This document shows, piece after piece, positions 1 to 7,125 of a DNA stretch of 24,213 nt. This stretch comes from Ruminococcus sp. UBA4385 (GTDB lineage Bacteria; Bacillota_A; Clostridia; Oscillospirales; Ruminococcaceae), in assembly GCA_002391065.1 (NCBI GenBank), contig DGRP01000089.1, forward strand, positions 1 through 24,213. Reading direction: 5' to 3'. Below the pieces are notes generated by a model. It was not told the origin of the DNA and did no database searches. It worked only from the letters and a program-made list of their open reading frames with translations. Made by a program: the position numbers and the translations under genes. The first letter of the stretch is position 1. Each line of letters opens with the position of its first letter.

Positions 1-120
1 TCCGTCATATTACCCAAATTCTCCTTGACTTGCGTCAGCAAGCCTGCGTCGAATTTAGGCAATCTGACGAAAATCTGGACGGCGCATCTGATGCACAGAG
101 GTCGTGCGGTGTTGCCTTAA
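1..120. repeat. MITE-like palindromic repeat, copy 1 (left end cut by window)
   Basis: Positions 2-120 align without gaps to 8174-8292, with about three quarters of bases identical. The right terminus GTGCGGTGTTGCCTTAA (104-120) equals the right terminus of the complete copy. Arms 3-21 and 51-69 are inverted repeats. They enclose an apical hairpin CTTGC-gtca-GCAAG at 29-42. The left terminal repeat would lie about 60 bases before the window. There is no coding capacity of its own; peptides readable through it are repeat artefacts. Confidence 0.8.
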
Positions 121-123
121 TAT

Positions 124-153
124 CTGAATTATTTCACGCCCTTTGCGTATACT
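124..153 (+). promoter_or_regulatory. Weak candidate promoter for dacF-like gene
   Basis: A -10-like TATACT lies at 148-153 with only a poor -35 (CTGAAT, 124-129) 18 bases upstream. It falls between the end of the repeat and the ribosome-binding site (AAAGGG near 172). Transcription could instead start within or before the repeat. Confidence 0.3.
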
Positions 154-186
154 ATTTCTATAGATTATTTCAAAGGGTGTGTTTTT

Positions 187-1317
187 ATGAGAATTTTGTC
201 GGTTTTTCTGTCGGTTTTATTTGTCATTCCGTTTTTGAGTACTGATGTTTGCGCTGATGATCTCAGAGAGATCAGAGCAAAGTCTGCTATTGTAATAGAT
301 GCAGACAGCGGTGAAGTGCTTTTCGGAAGAAATGAGAAACAAAAACTCCCTATGGCAAGCACTACAAAGATAATGACAGCACTTATTTCTCTTGAACAAG
401 AAAGTGTTGATGATGAATTTACTGTTGACAGTGAGGCAATTAAGGTCGAGGGCTCATCAATGGGGCTTAAAACGGGCGACAAGGTTACTCTCAGAAAGCT
501 TTGCGTAGGTATGCTTCTTCCCAGCGGAAATGATGCTGCCAATGCAGCGGCTGTCCATATTGCAGGTTCAGTGGATAAGTTTGTAAATCTGATGAATGAT
601 AAAGCCTCTGTCTTGGGGCTTAAAGATACACACTTTGTCACTCCATCGGGTCTTGATGACTATACCGATGAGCATTATTCTACAGCTTATGATATGGCAA
701 AGCTTGCGGCCGAGGCTTTGAAAAATGATGATTTCGCAGCAATTTGCCGTGAATCTGCAATAACGATTGACTTAGGCAATGAAAAAAGAACATACTATAA
801 TACGAATAAGCTTCTTGGCAGCTGCGAAGGTGTTATAGGAGTTAAGACAGGCTTTACAGATAAGGCTGGCAGATGTCTTGTTTCGGCGTGCAGAAGAAAA
901 GATAAAACGCTGATTTGCGTTACTCTGAACGACCGAAGCGACTGGGAAGACCATAAAGCTCTGTATGATTACTGCTTTGATTTCTATGTTGTAAAGCAGT
1001 TTTCCGAAAACGGAAAACATTTGGAAATGCCTGTGGTTGGCGGTGCTTCAGGGAAAGTAAGCTGTACTGTCGCAAGCGGTTCAATGACAATGCTCAGAGG
1101 CATTGCTGAAAAGCTGAAAGCGGAGGTTTATGTTCAGCACTTTGTTTATGCACCTGTAAAAGCAGGGGATATTGTCGGATACGTTGAATATACTGCCGAT
1201 AATTTGATAATAGCAAGACTTCCTGTCAAGGTTGACAGAGATGTCGCAATAAAAAAATCGGGAAGTAAGCCCGATTGGATAAAAGAAATATGGGACATCT
1301 TAGCATTAGTGTTCTGA
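187..1317 (+). CDS. dacF: D-alanyl-D-alanine carboxypeptidase (penicillin-binding protein 5/DacF family)
   Basis: This is a serine DD-peptidase that trims the terminal D-Ala from peptidoglycan pentapeptides outside the membrane. Residues 1-23 form a signal peptide ending near VCA-DD. The three active-site motifs of the S11 family are all present and correctly spaced: S58-T-T-K61 (nucleophile), S113-G-N115, and K220-T-G222. The 376-residue length fits the family, with about 100 residues after KTG forming the usual beta-rich C-terminal domain and a short hydrophobic end. AAAGGG lies about 10 bases before the ATG. It is followed 37 bases later by the pseudouridine synthase gene, probably cotranscribed. 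The family assignment is firm; choosing dacF over dacA/dacB is a convention for sporulating Firmicutes. Confidence 0.9.
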   Translation: MRILSVFLSVLFVIPFLSTDVCADDLREIRAKSAIVIDADSGEVLFGRNEKQKLPMASTTKIMTALISLEQESVDDEFTVDSEAIKVEGSSMGLKTGDKVTLRKLCVGMLLPSGNDAANAAAVHIAGSVDKFVNLMNDKASVLGLKDTHFVTPSGLDDYTDEHYSTAYDMAKLAAEALKNDDFAAICRESAITIDLGNEKRTYYNTNKLLGSCEGVIGVKTGFTDKAGRCLVSACRRKDKTLICVTLNDRSDWEDHKALYDYCFDFYVVKQFSENGKHLEMPVVGGASGKVSCTVASGSMTMLRGIAEKLKAEVYVQHFVYAPVKAGDIVGYVEYTADNLIIARLPVKVDRDVAIKKSGSKPDWIKEIWDILALVF

Positions 1318-1354
1318 AAAAGTACAATTTTTTGTACGGTTGAGTGAGGTTAGT

Positions 1355-2098
1355 ATGGAAAAGGTTCGTATACAAAAGATAATCGCCGACAGCGGCTTAT
1401 GCTCCAGACGTAAGGCTGAGGAGTATATTGAAAGCGGAAGAGTGCTTGTAAACGGAAGAAAATGCACTCTTGGCGATAAGGCTCTGCCTGATAAGGATAT
1501 TATCACTGTTGACGGTGTAAAAATAGGAGCAGTCAGAAAAAGACGGCTCTACTACATAATGATGCACAAGCCGAGAGGCTATGTTACAACTATGAGTGAT
1601 GAGCACGACAGAAAATGCGTAACCGACCTTCTTAAAGGTATGAATGACAGAGTGTACCCTGTCGGAAGGCTTGATAAGAACTCTGAAGGTCTGCTGCTGC
1701 TTACAAATGACGGTGAATTTGCAAATGATATTATGCATCCGTCTCATCATGTTTCAAAAACCTACAGGGTTACTGTCAGACCCGATATAAATGATGAGCA
1801 GCTTATAAAACTTGCATCGGGAGTTGAGCTGGACGGTAAAATGACTGCTGAGTGCTCGGTAGTTGTACTTGACAAACAGCCCGGAAGAGTTGTACTTCAG
1901 ATGACTATACATGAGGGCAGAAACAGGCAGATCAGAAGAATGTGTGAGGCGGTAGGTCTTGAGGTTGCAAGGCTCAAGAGAACATCTGTCGGACCACTGA
2001 AGCTTGGAATGCTTAAAGCGGGGGAGTACAGAGAACTTAAACCCGATGAGCTTCGGGCTATCAGAACAGCTATGCAGAAATCATCTAAGAGCGGTTGA
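1355..2098 (+). CDS. rluB: rRNA pseudouridine synthase, RsuA/RluB family
   Basis: It isomerises a uridine in rRNA to pseudouridine. In Bacillus-type bacteria the RluB member acts on 23S rRNA. An N-terminal S4 RNA-binding domain (about residues 1-60, with SGLCSRRKAEEYI) precedes the catalytic domain. That domain carries GRLDKNSEGLLLLTND, where the Asp of GRLD is the catalytic residue, and the family motif GRNRQIRRMCEAVG near the C terminus. I chose ATG 1355 (247 residues) because GTGAGG at 1344-1349 lies five bases upstream. A TTG 15 bases earlier would bury this site inside the gene. The stop codon sits in the loop of the downstream terminator. Substrate specificity between RluB and RsuA cannot be settled from sequence alone. 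Confidence 0.88.
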   Translation: MEKVRIQKIIADSGLCSRRKAEEYIESGRVLVNGRKCTLGDKALPDKDIITVDGVKIGAVRKRRLYYIMMHKPRGYVTTMSDEHDRKCVTDLLKGMNDRVYPVGRLDKNSEGLLLLTNDGEFANDIMHPSHHVSKTYRVTVRPDINDEQLIKLASGVELDGKMTAECSVVVLDKQPGRVVLQMTIHEGRNRQIRRMCEAVGLEVARLKRTSVGPLKLGMLKAGEYRELKPDELRAIRTAMQKSSKSG

Positions 2099-2112
2099 TG
2101 CCGCTCTTTTTT
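2087..2112 (+). terminator. Rho-independent terminator after rluB
   Basis: Eight-base-pair stem AAGAGCGG/CCGCTCTT with loop TTGATG, followed by a T run. The stem starts inside the last codons of the gene and the stop codon is in the loop. Confidence 0.88.
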
Positions 2113-2183
2113 GAGTGCTTTTCTCAAAATGTTTTCTAATTATTACAAAAAAGTAAATAATAACGATAAATTAAAAATATGTC

Positions 2184-2212
2184 TTGTAAAACAGCAAAAA
2201 AAATAGTATAAT
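2184..2212 (+). promoter_or_regulatory. Sigma-A promoter of biotin carboxyltransferase operon
   Basis: TTGTAA (2184-2189), a 17-base spacer and TATAAT (2207-2212). The GGAGG ribosome-binding site of the first gene follows near 2247. The remaining 2113-2258 is AT-rich with nothing else seen. Confidence 0.8.
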
Positions 2213-2258
2213 AATATGTGTATATTTTGATTAATATTTACTGAATGGAGGAAATTGT

Positions 2259-3641
2259 ATGTCTGATACATTTGCAAATCTTGAAGAGCTGAAAGCAAAG
2301 GCTTTTGCTGACAGTGACGCAAGAAAAAGACTTACATATCTGTTCGATGAGGGAAGCTTTACTGAGCTTGATGCCTATGCATCGGTCGGCGGTGAGCTTA
2401 CAGGTGTTATCACTGCTTTTGGTTATGTTGACGGCAATCCTGTATATGCGTTCTCTCAGGACATAAACGTTAAGAACGGAGCTATGACTGAGGCTCAGTC
2501 AAGAAAAATCTCAAAGGTTTATGATCTCGCAGCAAAAACGGGTGTTCCGGTAGTTGCTGTTTATGATTCTTTCGGAGCTGATGTCAGCGACGGTTCAAAG
2601 GCTTTGAGTGCATACGGTGAGCTGCTTGCTCAGGCTTCTAATCTGTCAGGTGTTGTACTTCAGATTGCTGTTGTTGCAGGTACCTGTGCAGGCTGTGCTG
2701 CAATGCTTGCACAGACGGCTGACATTACTATAATGGCTGAGGGAGCTTCAATGTTCGTGGCTGTGAACTCTGATGATGAGTCATCGGCTAAGAAGGCAGC
2801 TGCTAACGGAACTGCTGCTGTTGTTTGTGCAGATGACAAGTCTGCTATGGAGACAGCTGCAAAGCTTCTTTCAAAGCTGCCGCAGAATAATCTGTCGCCT
2901 GCTCCTATGTATGAATTCGCAGAGCCCGAGACTGCTTATGCTGAAGATGCTGAGAGTGCTGCAAAGGCAATTGCCGATGCTGACAGCGTTATTGAGCTCT
3001 TTGCTGAGTTCGGAAAGTCTGCATATACTGCGGTCGCAAGTGTAAACGGTACTGCTGTTGGAATTGCGGCTACAAATAAGACAAAGGCTAAGCTTACTGC
3101 TGATGACTGCACAAAGATAGCTAAGTTTGTCAGACTTTGCGATTCGTTCTCGGTTCCTGTTATCACTATTGTTGATACTGAGGGCTTTGAGTCAGACGAT
3201 AAGACTGAGGCAGAGGGTGCTGTAAGGGCAATGTCAAAGCTGTGCCACGCTTATGCTGAGGCTACTACCGTTAAGATATCTGTAGTAACAGGTAAGGCTT
3301 ACGGCCCTGCATTTATCGCACTTGCAGGCAAGGGAGCAAACGCTGACCTTTCTTATGCACTTAGCTCTGCGATAATCTCGGCACTTGCACCTGTTACAGC
3401 GGTAGAGTTTATGAATCATGATGAGCTCAAGGGTGCTGAGGATCTGAGTGTAAAGAGAGCAGAGCTTGCAATCCGCTTTGAAAAAACTGAGGCAAGTGCT
3501 GCAAATGCTGCTGCAAACGGCATAATTGATGGTATCGCTGAGTCATCACAGCTCAGGAAGCTGATCGTTGACTCGCTTGATATTCTTGCAGGCAAGAGAG
3601 TTTCAAGGCTTCCCAAGAAGCACAGCAATATTCAGCTTTAA
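2259..3641 (+). CDS. Divergent acyl-CoA carboxyltransferase subunit (MmdA/PccB/transcarboxylase 12S-like)
   Basis: The protein is a double-crotonase-fold carboxyltransferase. In the family it moves CO2 between carboxybiotin and an acyl-CoA. The N-terminal half (30-200) tracks the family, for example EGSFTELDAY, GNPVYAFSQD and the region 100-165. The C-terminal half (255-460) keeps FVRLCDSFSVPVITIVDTEGF, HAYAEATTVKISVVTGKAYG and the ending KRVSRLPKKHSNIQL. Key loops are altered: DSGGARIQEG-type is DSFGADVSDG (103-112), GPCAGG-type is GTCAGC (141-146), AYGGA is AYGPA (347-351), and GPEGA is APVTA (377-381). At 460 residues it is about 50 shorter than usual. Ala is very abundant. It leads an operon with a biotin carrier and a 5S-type subunit. 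The fold is clear; the acyl-CoA substrate, and even activity, are uncertain. Confidence 0.8.
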   Translation: MSDTFANLEELKAKAFADSDARKRLTYLFDEGSFTELDAYASVGGELTGVITAFGYVDGNPVYAFSQDINVKNGAMTEAQSRKISKVYDLAAKTGVPVVAVYDSFGADVSDGSKALSAYGELLAQASNLSGVVLQIAVVAGTCAGCAAMLAQTADITIMAEGASMFVAVNSDDESSAKKAAANGTAAVVCADDKSAMETAAKLLSKLPQNNLSPAPMYEFAEPETAYAEDAESAAKAIADADSVIELFAEFGKSAYTAVASVNGTAVGIAATNKTKAKLTADDCTKIAKFVRLCDSFSVPVITIVDTEGFESDDKTEAEGAVRAMSKLCHAYAEATTVKISVVTGKAYGPAFIALAGKGANADLSYALSSAIISALAPVTAVEFMNHDELKGAEDLSVKRAELAIRFEKTEASAANAAANGIIDGIAESSQLRKLIVDSLDILAGKRVSRLPKKHSNIQL

Positions 3642-3673
3642 TAAGTAAATAATACAGATTGGTGGTTTTTAAT

Positions 3674-4039
3674 ATGAAAAGATATAACATAACCGTAAAT
3701 GGTAAAGCTTATGACGTTGCAGTTGAAGAGCTAGACGCAGGCTCTGCTCCTGCACCCGCTGCTGCTCCTGCGGCAGCACCTGCACCGGCTGCAGCTGCTC
3801 CTGTAAAGGCAGCTCCTGTTGCAGACGGCACTAAGGTAACAGCCCCTATGCCGGGAACTATTCTTGACATTAAAGTTGCAGTTGGTGATACTGTAAAGTC
3901 CGGTCAGGCTATTTGTGTGCTTGAGGCTATGAAGATGGAAAATGATGTTAACGCCCCCTGTGACGGTAAGGTGCTCAGCATAAATACTACAAAGGGCTCT
4001 GCTGTTGAGACAGGTGCTGTGCTTGCTGTTATAGGCTGA
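3674..4039 (+). CDS. Biotin carboxyl carrier protein (1.3S/OadG-C/MmdC type)
   Basis: This is a small carrier whose biotinylated lysine shuttles carboxyl groups between the two carboxyltransferases encoded on either side. Residues 1-22 form a short N-terminal segment. Residues 23-50 are a flexible Ala-Pro linker. Residues 51-121 are a biotinyl/lipoyl beta-barrel with the biotinylation motif LEAMKMEN, target K87. It is typical of free carrier subunits of decarboxylases and transcarboxylases, and its biotin ligase lies 3 kb downstream. ATG 3674 (121 residues) is chosen because GGTGG lies eight bases upstream; an in-frame TTG at 3659 would precede that site. The gap to the upstream gene is 32 bases, so the genes are cotranscribed. 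Confidence 0.93.
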   Translation: MKRYNITVNGKAYDVAVEELDAGSAPAPAAAPAAAPAPAAAAPVKAAPVADGTKVTAPMPGTILDIKVAVGDTVKSGQAICVLEAMKMENDVNAPCDGKVLSINTTKGSAVETGAVLAVIG

Positions 4040-4066
4040 TTTTATCGGAAAGGATTGAATGTTTGA

Positions 4067-5464
4067 ATGGCTAAGCTTAAAATAACAGAGACGGTCCTTC
4101 GTGACGCTCATCAGTCACTTCTTGCTACAAGAATGTCAATGGACGATATGAGGGAGATTCTGCCGGAGATAGACAAAGTCGGTTTCTATTCTTCCGAGTG
4201 CTGGGGCGGAGCTACTTTTGACTCCTGTATCAGATTCCTTAATGAAGACCCTTGGGAGAGACTGAGAATTCTCAGAAAAGAAATGCCGAACACAAAGCTC
4301 CAGATGCTTTTCAGAGGTCAGAATATGCTCGGCTACCGTCATTATGCCGATGACCTTGTAGAGTATTTTGTTCAGAAGTCTATCGCAAACGGTATCGACA
4401 TCATAAGGATATTTGATGCTCTTAACGATATCAGAAATCTCCAGACGGCGATCAGGGCTGCAAAGAAGGAACAGGGTCACGCTCAGGTAGCGATCTCTTA
4501 TACGCTCGGTGAGGTATTTACCCACGAGTATTATATGAACTACGCCAAGCAGATAGAGGAGGCAGGGGCAGATTCGATCTGTATAAAGGATATGGCAGCT
4601 CTTCTTACCCCTTATGAGGCTGAAAGCCTTGTTCGTGATCTGAAATCTGCTGTAAAGATCCCGATACAGCTTCACACTCACTATACATCGGGTCTTGCAT
4701 CTATGTGTATCATTAAGGCTGTTGAGGCAGGCGTTGATGCTGTTGATACTGCGCTTTCTCCTTTGGCTCTCGGTACATCTCATGCGCCGACAGAGTCTAT
4801 AGTTGCAACCTTCCAGGGTACAGAGTATGATACAGGTCTTGACCTTGTTAAGCTCAATGAGATAAGAGACTACTTTATGAAGCTTCGTAAGAAGTACATA
4901 GACAGCGGTCTTCTTGACCCCTCAATGCTTGCTACTAATACAAATGCACTTCTTTATCAGGTGCCCGGCGGAATGCTTTCAAACCTGCTATCACAGCTTA
5001 AACAGGCAGGTAAAGCAGATCAGCTTGACGAGGTTCTGAAGGAAGTTCCGAGAGTTAGAAAAGATTCTGGTTATCCTCCGCTTGTTACTCCTACTTCTCA
5101 GATCGTTGGTACGCAGGCTGTGTTCAATGTTATCATGGGTGAAAGATACAAGACTGTTACCAAGGAGTTCAAGGGTATGGTAAAGGGAGAGTACGGAAAA
5201 ACTCCTGTAGCTATAGACCCTGAGTTCCAGAAGAAGATACTCGGAGATGAAGAGCCTATCACCTGCAGACCTGCAGACCTCCTTGAGCCTGAGTTTGAGA
5301 CTATGAAGAAGGAGGCTGCTGAGTGGACAGAGCAGGAGGAGGATATCCTCACCTATGCAATGTTCCCGAAGGTTGCTCCGAAGTTCTTCAAAGAGAGAAG
5401 AGACCGTAAGTACGGCATTGATACAAAGCATTCTGATGCTGAAAATAAGGTTCATCCTGTATAA
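4067..5464 (+). CDS. Pyruvate/oxaloacetate carboxyltransferase subunit (OadA/PycB/transcarboxylase 5S-like)
   Basis: This subunit catalyses carboxyl exchange between oxaloacetate/pyruvate and biotin. An HMGL-like TIM barrel (about 1-280) has the metal and lysine sites of the family: TVLRDAHQSL with D13, K174 in ICIKDMAALL (the lysine that is carbamylated in homologues), and H203/H205 in LHTHYTSG. A PYC/OADA conserved domain follows to about 440, with QVPGGMLSNL and TPTSQIVGTQAVFNV. It ends at 465 residues without a fused biotin domain, so the separate carrier just upstream must serve it. The start follows AAAGGA by 12 bases. No OadB/MmdB membrane subunit follows, since a terminator closes the operon. 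It could act as a soluble oxaloacetate decarboxylase or as half of a transcarboxylase. Confidence 0.9.
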   Translation: MAKLKITETVLRDAHQSLLATRMSMDDMREILPEIDKVGFYSSECWGGATFDSCIRFLNEDPWERLRILRKEMPNTKLQMLFRGQNMLGYRHYADDLVEYFVQKSIANGIDIIRIFDALNDIRNLQTAIRAAKKEQGHAQVAISYTLGEVFTHEYYMNYAKQIEEAGADSICIKDMAALLTPYEAESLVRDLKSAVKIPIQLHTHYTSGLASMCIIKAVEAGVDAVDTALSPLALGTSHAPTESIVATFQGTEYDTGLDLVKLNEIRDYFMKLRKKYIDSGLLDPSMLATNTNALLYQVPGGMLSNLLSQLKQAGKADQLDEVLKEVPRVRKDSGYPPLVTPTSQIVGTQAVFNVIMGERYKTVTKEFKGMVKGEYGKTPVAIDPEFQKKILGDEEPITCRPADLLEPEFETMKKEAAEWTEQEEDILTYAMFPKVAPKFFKERRDRKYGIDTKHSDAENKVHPV

Positions 5465-5466
5465 GT

Positions 5467-5494
5467 AAAAAGGCAGTCTGTGGACTGCCTTTTT
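5467..5494 (+). terminator. Rho-independent terminator of biotin operon
   Basis: Twelve-base-pair perfect stem AAAAAGGCAGTC/GACTGCCTTTTT with loop TGTG. The T-rich 3' arm acts as the tail. It lies directly after the stop codon. Confidence 0.92.
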
Positions 5495-5544
5495 GGTTGT
5501 AATAATCGTTATTGTTTTGTAATTAAAATTAATTTATGAAACTA

Positions 5545-5573
5545 TTGAAAAATACGAAAAAGTATGCTATAAT
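5545..5573 (+). promoter_or_regulatory. Sigma-A promoter of nfeD-stomatin operon
   Basis: TTGAAA (5545-5550), a 17-base spacer and TATAAT (5568-5573). The transcript would have a roughly 55-base leader before the first ATG. Confidence 0.85.
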
Positions 5574-5635
5574 AGGGAGCAAGGTCGAAGAAAACGTTTA
5601 AGACCTTAATATGTTTATGAAATGGGGGTTATGTT

Positions 5636-6097
5636 ATGCCTGATTTTATAGCTGATCTGAGCTCAACTTCTATGATGGTGATATGGGCTGTTGCATTTGT
5701 GTTTTTCCTTATTGTTGAAGCTTCAACTGCGGCACTTGTTTCTATTTGGTTTGCTGCCGGTGCATTGGTTGCTTTGTTTTTTGCTATTGCAAAAACAGGA
5801 TTTCTTGTGCAATGTATAGTGTTTGTTGCGGTTTCTGTGATAGTGCTCATTGTAACAAGACCAATTGCTAAAAAGGTGAATAACAAAAAGGTTCCTACTA
5901 ATTATGAGCTTGATGTTGGAAAGACAGCTCGTGTTATCGAGGAGATCGATAATGTCAAGAATCGAGGAAGAGTTAAGCTTGACGGTACATTCTGGTCGGC
6001 AAGATCAGATAACGGGGAGATTATTGAAGATGGGCTTGATGTAACTGTCGTTAAGGTTGACGGTGCAAAGCTGATTGTAAGTAAAAACGTAAGTTAA
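5636..6097 (+). CDS. NfeD family membrane protein
   Basis: This is a short NfeD-type protein that in many bacteria partners a stomatin/flotillin in membrane microdomain organisation. Hydrophobic segments lie at about residues 14-32, 35-55 and 58-76. A soluble OB-fold-like domain follows (about 90-150) with the pattern GKTARVIEEI...RGRVKLDGTFWSARSD. There is no N-terminal protease domain, so it belongs to the short class of about 150 residues. The stop is 12 bases before the stomatin gene, which has its own AAGGAGG-type site, so the two form an operon. The pairing supports the assignment; the cellular role is by analogy only. Confidence 0.85.
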   Translation: MPDFIADLSSTSMMVIWAVAFVFFLIVEASTAALVSIWFAAGALVALFFAIAKTGFLVQCIVFVAVSVIVLIVTRPIAKKVNNKKVPTNYELDVGKTARVIEEIDNVKNRGRVKLDGTFWSARSDNGEIIEDGLDVTVVKVDGAKLIVSKNVS

Positions 6098-6109
6098 GGA
6101 GGATGAATT

Positions 6110-7084
6110 ATGGGTAGCATTGGTATTTATATAGCTCTTGCAGTTATTGTTGTAATTGTTATCGGGCTTATCAGAAACGTACTGATAGTGCCGCAGGCGT
6201 ATGTTTATGTTATTGAAAGACTGGGAACATTCCACGCTTCGTGGGGAACAGGACTTCACATCAAATTCCCTGTAATTGACAGGGTCGCAAAGAGAGTATC
6301 CATAAAAGAACAGGTTGTTGATTTCAAACCGCAGTCTGTTATCACCAAGGATAATGTTACTATGCAGATAGATACAGTCGTTTTCTTCCAGATTACGAAT
6401 GCTATGCAGTTTGCATACGGTGTTGAGAGACCTATTTCTGCTATTGAAAATCTTACAGCTACAACACTTCGTAATATAGTTGGTGACCTTGACCTTGAGG
6501 CTACACTTACTTCAAGAGATATTATCAATACAAAGATCACAGCTATACTTGATGAGGCTACCGACCGCTGGGGTATAAAGGTTCAGAGAGTTGAGCTGAA
6601 AAACATTATCCCGCCTCGTGAGATTCAGGATGCTATGGAAAAGCAGATGAAGGCTGACCGTGAGAGACGTGAGAAGGTAATTCAGGCTGAGGCTGAGAAG
6701 AAATCTCAGGTGCTTGTGGCAGAAGGTGAGAAGGAATCTAAGATTCTTAAGGCTCAGGCAGAAAAGGAGTCACAGATTCTTGCAGCAGAGGCTGAAAAAC
6801 AGTCTATGATCCTCAGGGCTGACGCTGTTAAGCAGCAGAAAATGCTTGAAGCAGAAGGTGAAGCTCAGGCTATTCAGATGGTTCAGCAGGCACTTGCTGA
6901 CAGTATAGAGAAGCTTAACAACGCTAATCCTAATGATCAGGTGCTTAAGCTCAAGAGCCTTGAGGCTTTCCAGAAGGCTGCTGACGGCAAGGCAACGAAG
7001 ATTATTATCCCGAGTGAAATTCAGGGTATTGCAGGACTTGTTGCAGGAGTTAAGGAAGCCGCAACTGATAAGAATATTCAGTAA
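6110..7084 (+). CDS. SPFH/Band 7 (stomatin/QmcA-like) membrane protein
   Basis: This is a membrane-anchored scaffold protein of the stomatin class. An N-terminal transmembrane helix (about 5-27) is followed by the SPFH domain (about 28-190), with the family-typical start YVYVIERLGTFHASWGTGLH and the stretch IVGDLDLEATLTSRD. The segment 182-258 is a long charged coiled coil built of consecutive 11-residue units such as AEGEKESKILK. It lacks a second transmembrane helix. Residues 259-324 form the family C-terminal part, with LKSLEAFQKAADGKATKIIIPSE. The length of 324 is usual. NfeD immediately upstream is the classic partner. Its exact function in this organism is unknown. Confidence 0.92.
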   Translation: MGSIGIYIALAVIVVIVIGLIRNVLIVPQAYVYVIERLGTFHASWGTGLHIKFPVIDRVAKRVSIKEQVVDFKPQSVITKDNVTMQIDTVVFFQITNAMQFAYGVERPISAIENLTATTLRNIVGDLDLEATLTSRDIINTKITAILDEATDRWGIKVQRVELKNIIPPREIQDAMEKQMKADRERREKVIQAEAEKKSQVLVAEGEKESKILKAQAEKESQILAAEAEKQSMILRADAVKQQKMLEAEGEAQAIQMVQQALADSIEKLNNANPNDQVLKLKSLEAFQKAADGKATKIIIPSEIQGIAGLVAGVKEAATDKNIQ

Positions 7085-7089
7085 AACTA

Positions 7090-7125
7090 ATACCGCTGTA
7101 CCATGTTAGGCACAGCGGTATTTTT
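7090..7125. terminator. Terminator between convergent stomatin and birA genes
   Basis: Ten-base-pair stem ATACCGCTGT/ACAGCGGTAT with a 12-base loop. It is followed by TTTT on the plus strand. The same hairpin lies just beyond the birA stop and may also act leftward, though its T run on that side is weak. Confidence 0.85.

Noticed and set aside
30..245. Small ORF sharing a peptide pattern (FRQSDE...CGVAL) with the ORF at 8148-8351
   Set aside because: Both read through the MITE repeat, so the similarity comes from the repeated DNA. Neither has a ribosome-binding site and both run into unrelated flanks.
1321..1337. Palindrome GTACAATTTTTTGTAC between dacF and rluB as a terminator
   Set aside because: Six AT-rich base pairs with no T run after the stem. 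It is more likely incidental, and the genes look cotranscribed.
2773..3045. 90-residue ORF in another frame of the 12S-like gene
   Set aside because: It is a shadow of an Ala-rich coding region with no ribosome-binding site, and its Leu/Gln-rich translation is typical of frame-shifted GCx codons.
4059..4085. Eight-codon ORF (ATG 4059) overlapping the start of the 5S-like gene
   Set aside because: It uses the same ribosome-binding site in another frame and has no conserved context. It could at most influence coupling, and cannot be supported from one sequence.
4136..4783. 215-residue antisense ORF opposite the 5S-like gene
   Set aside because: It lies entirely opposite a strongly conserved coding region, with no promoter or ribosome-binding site of its own.
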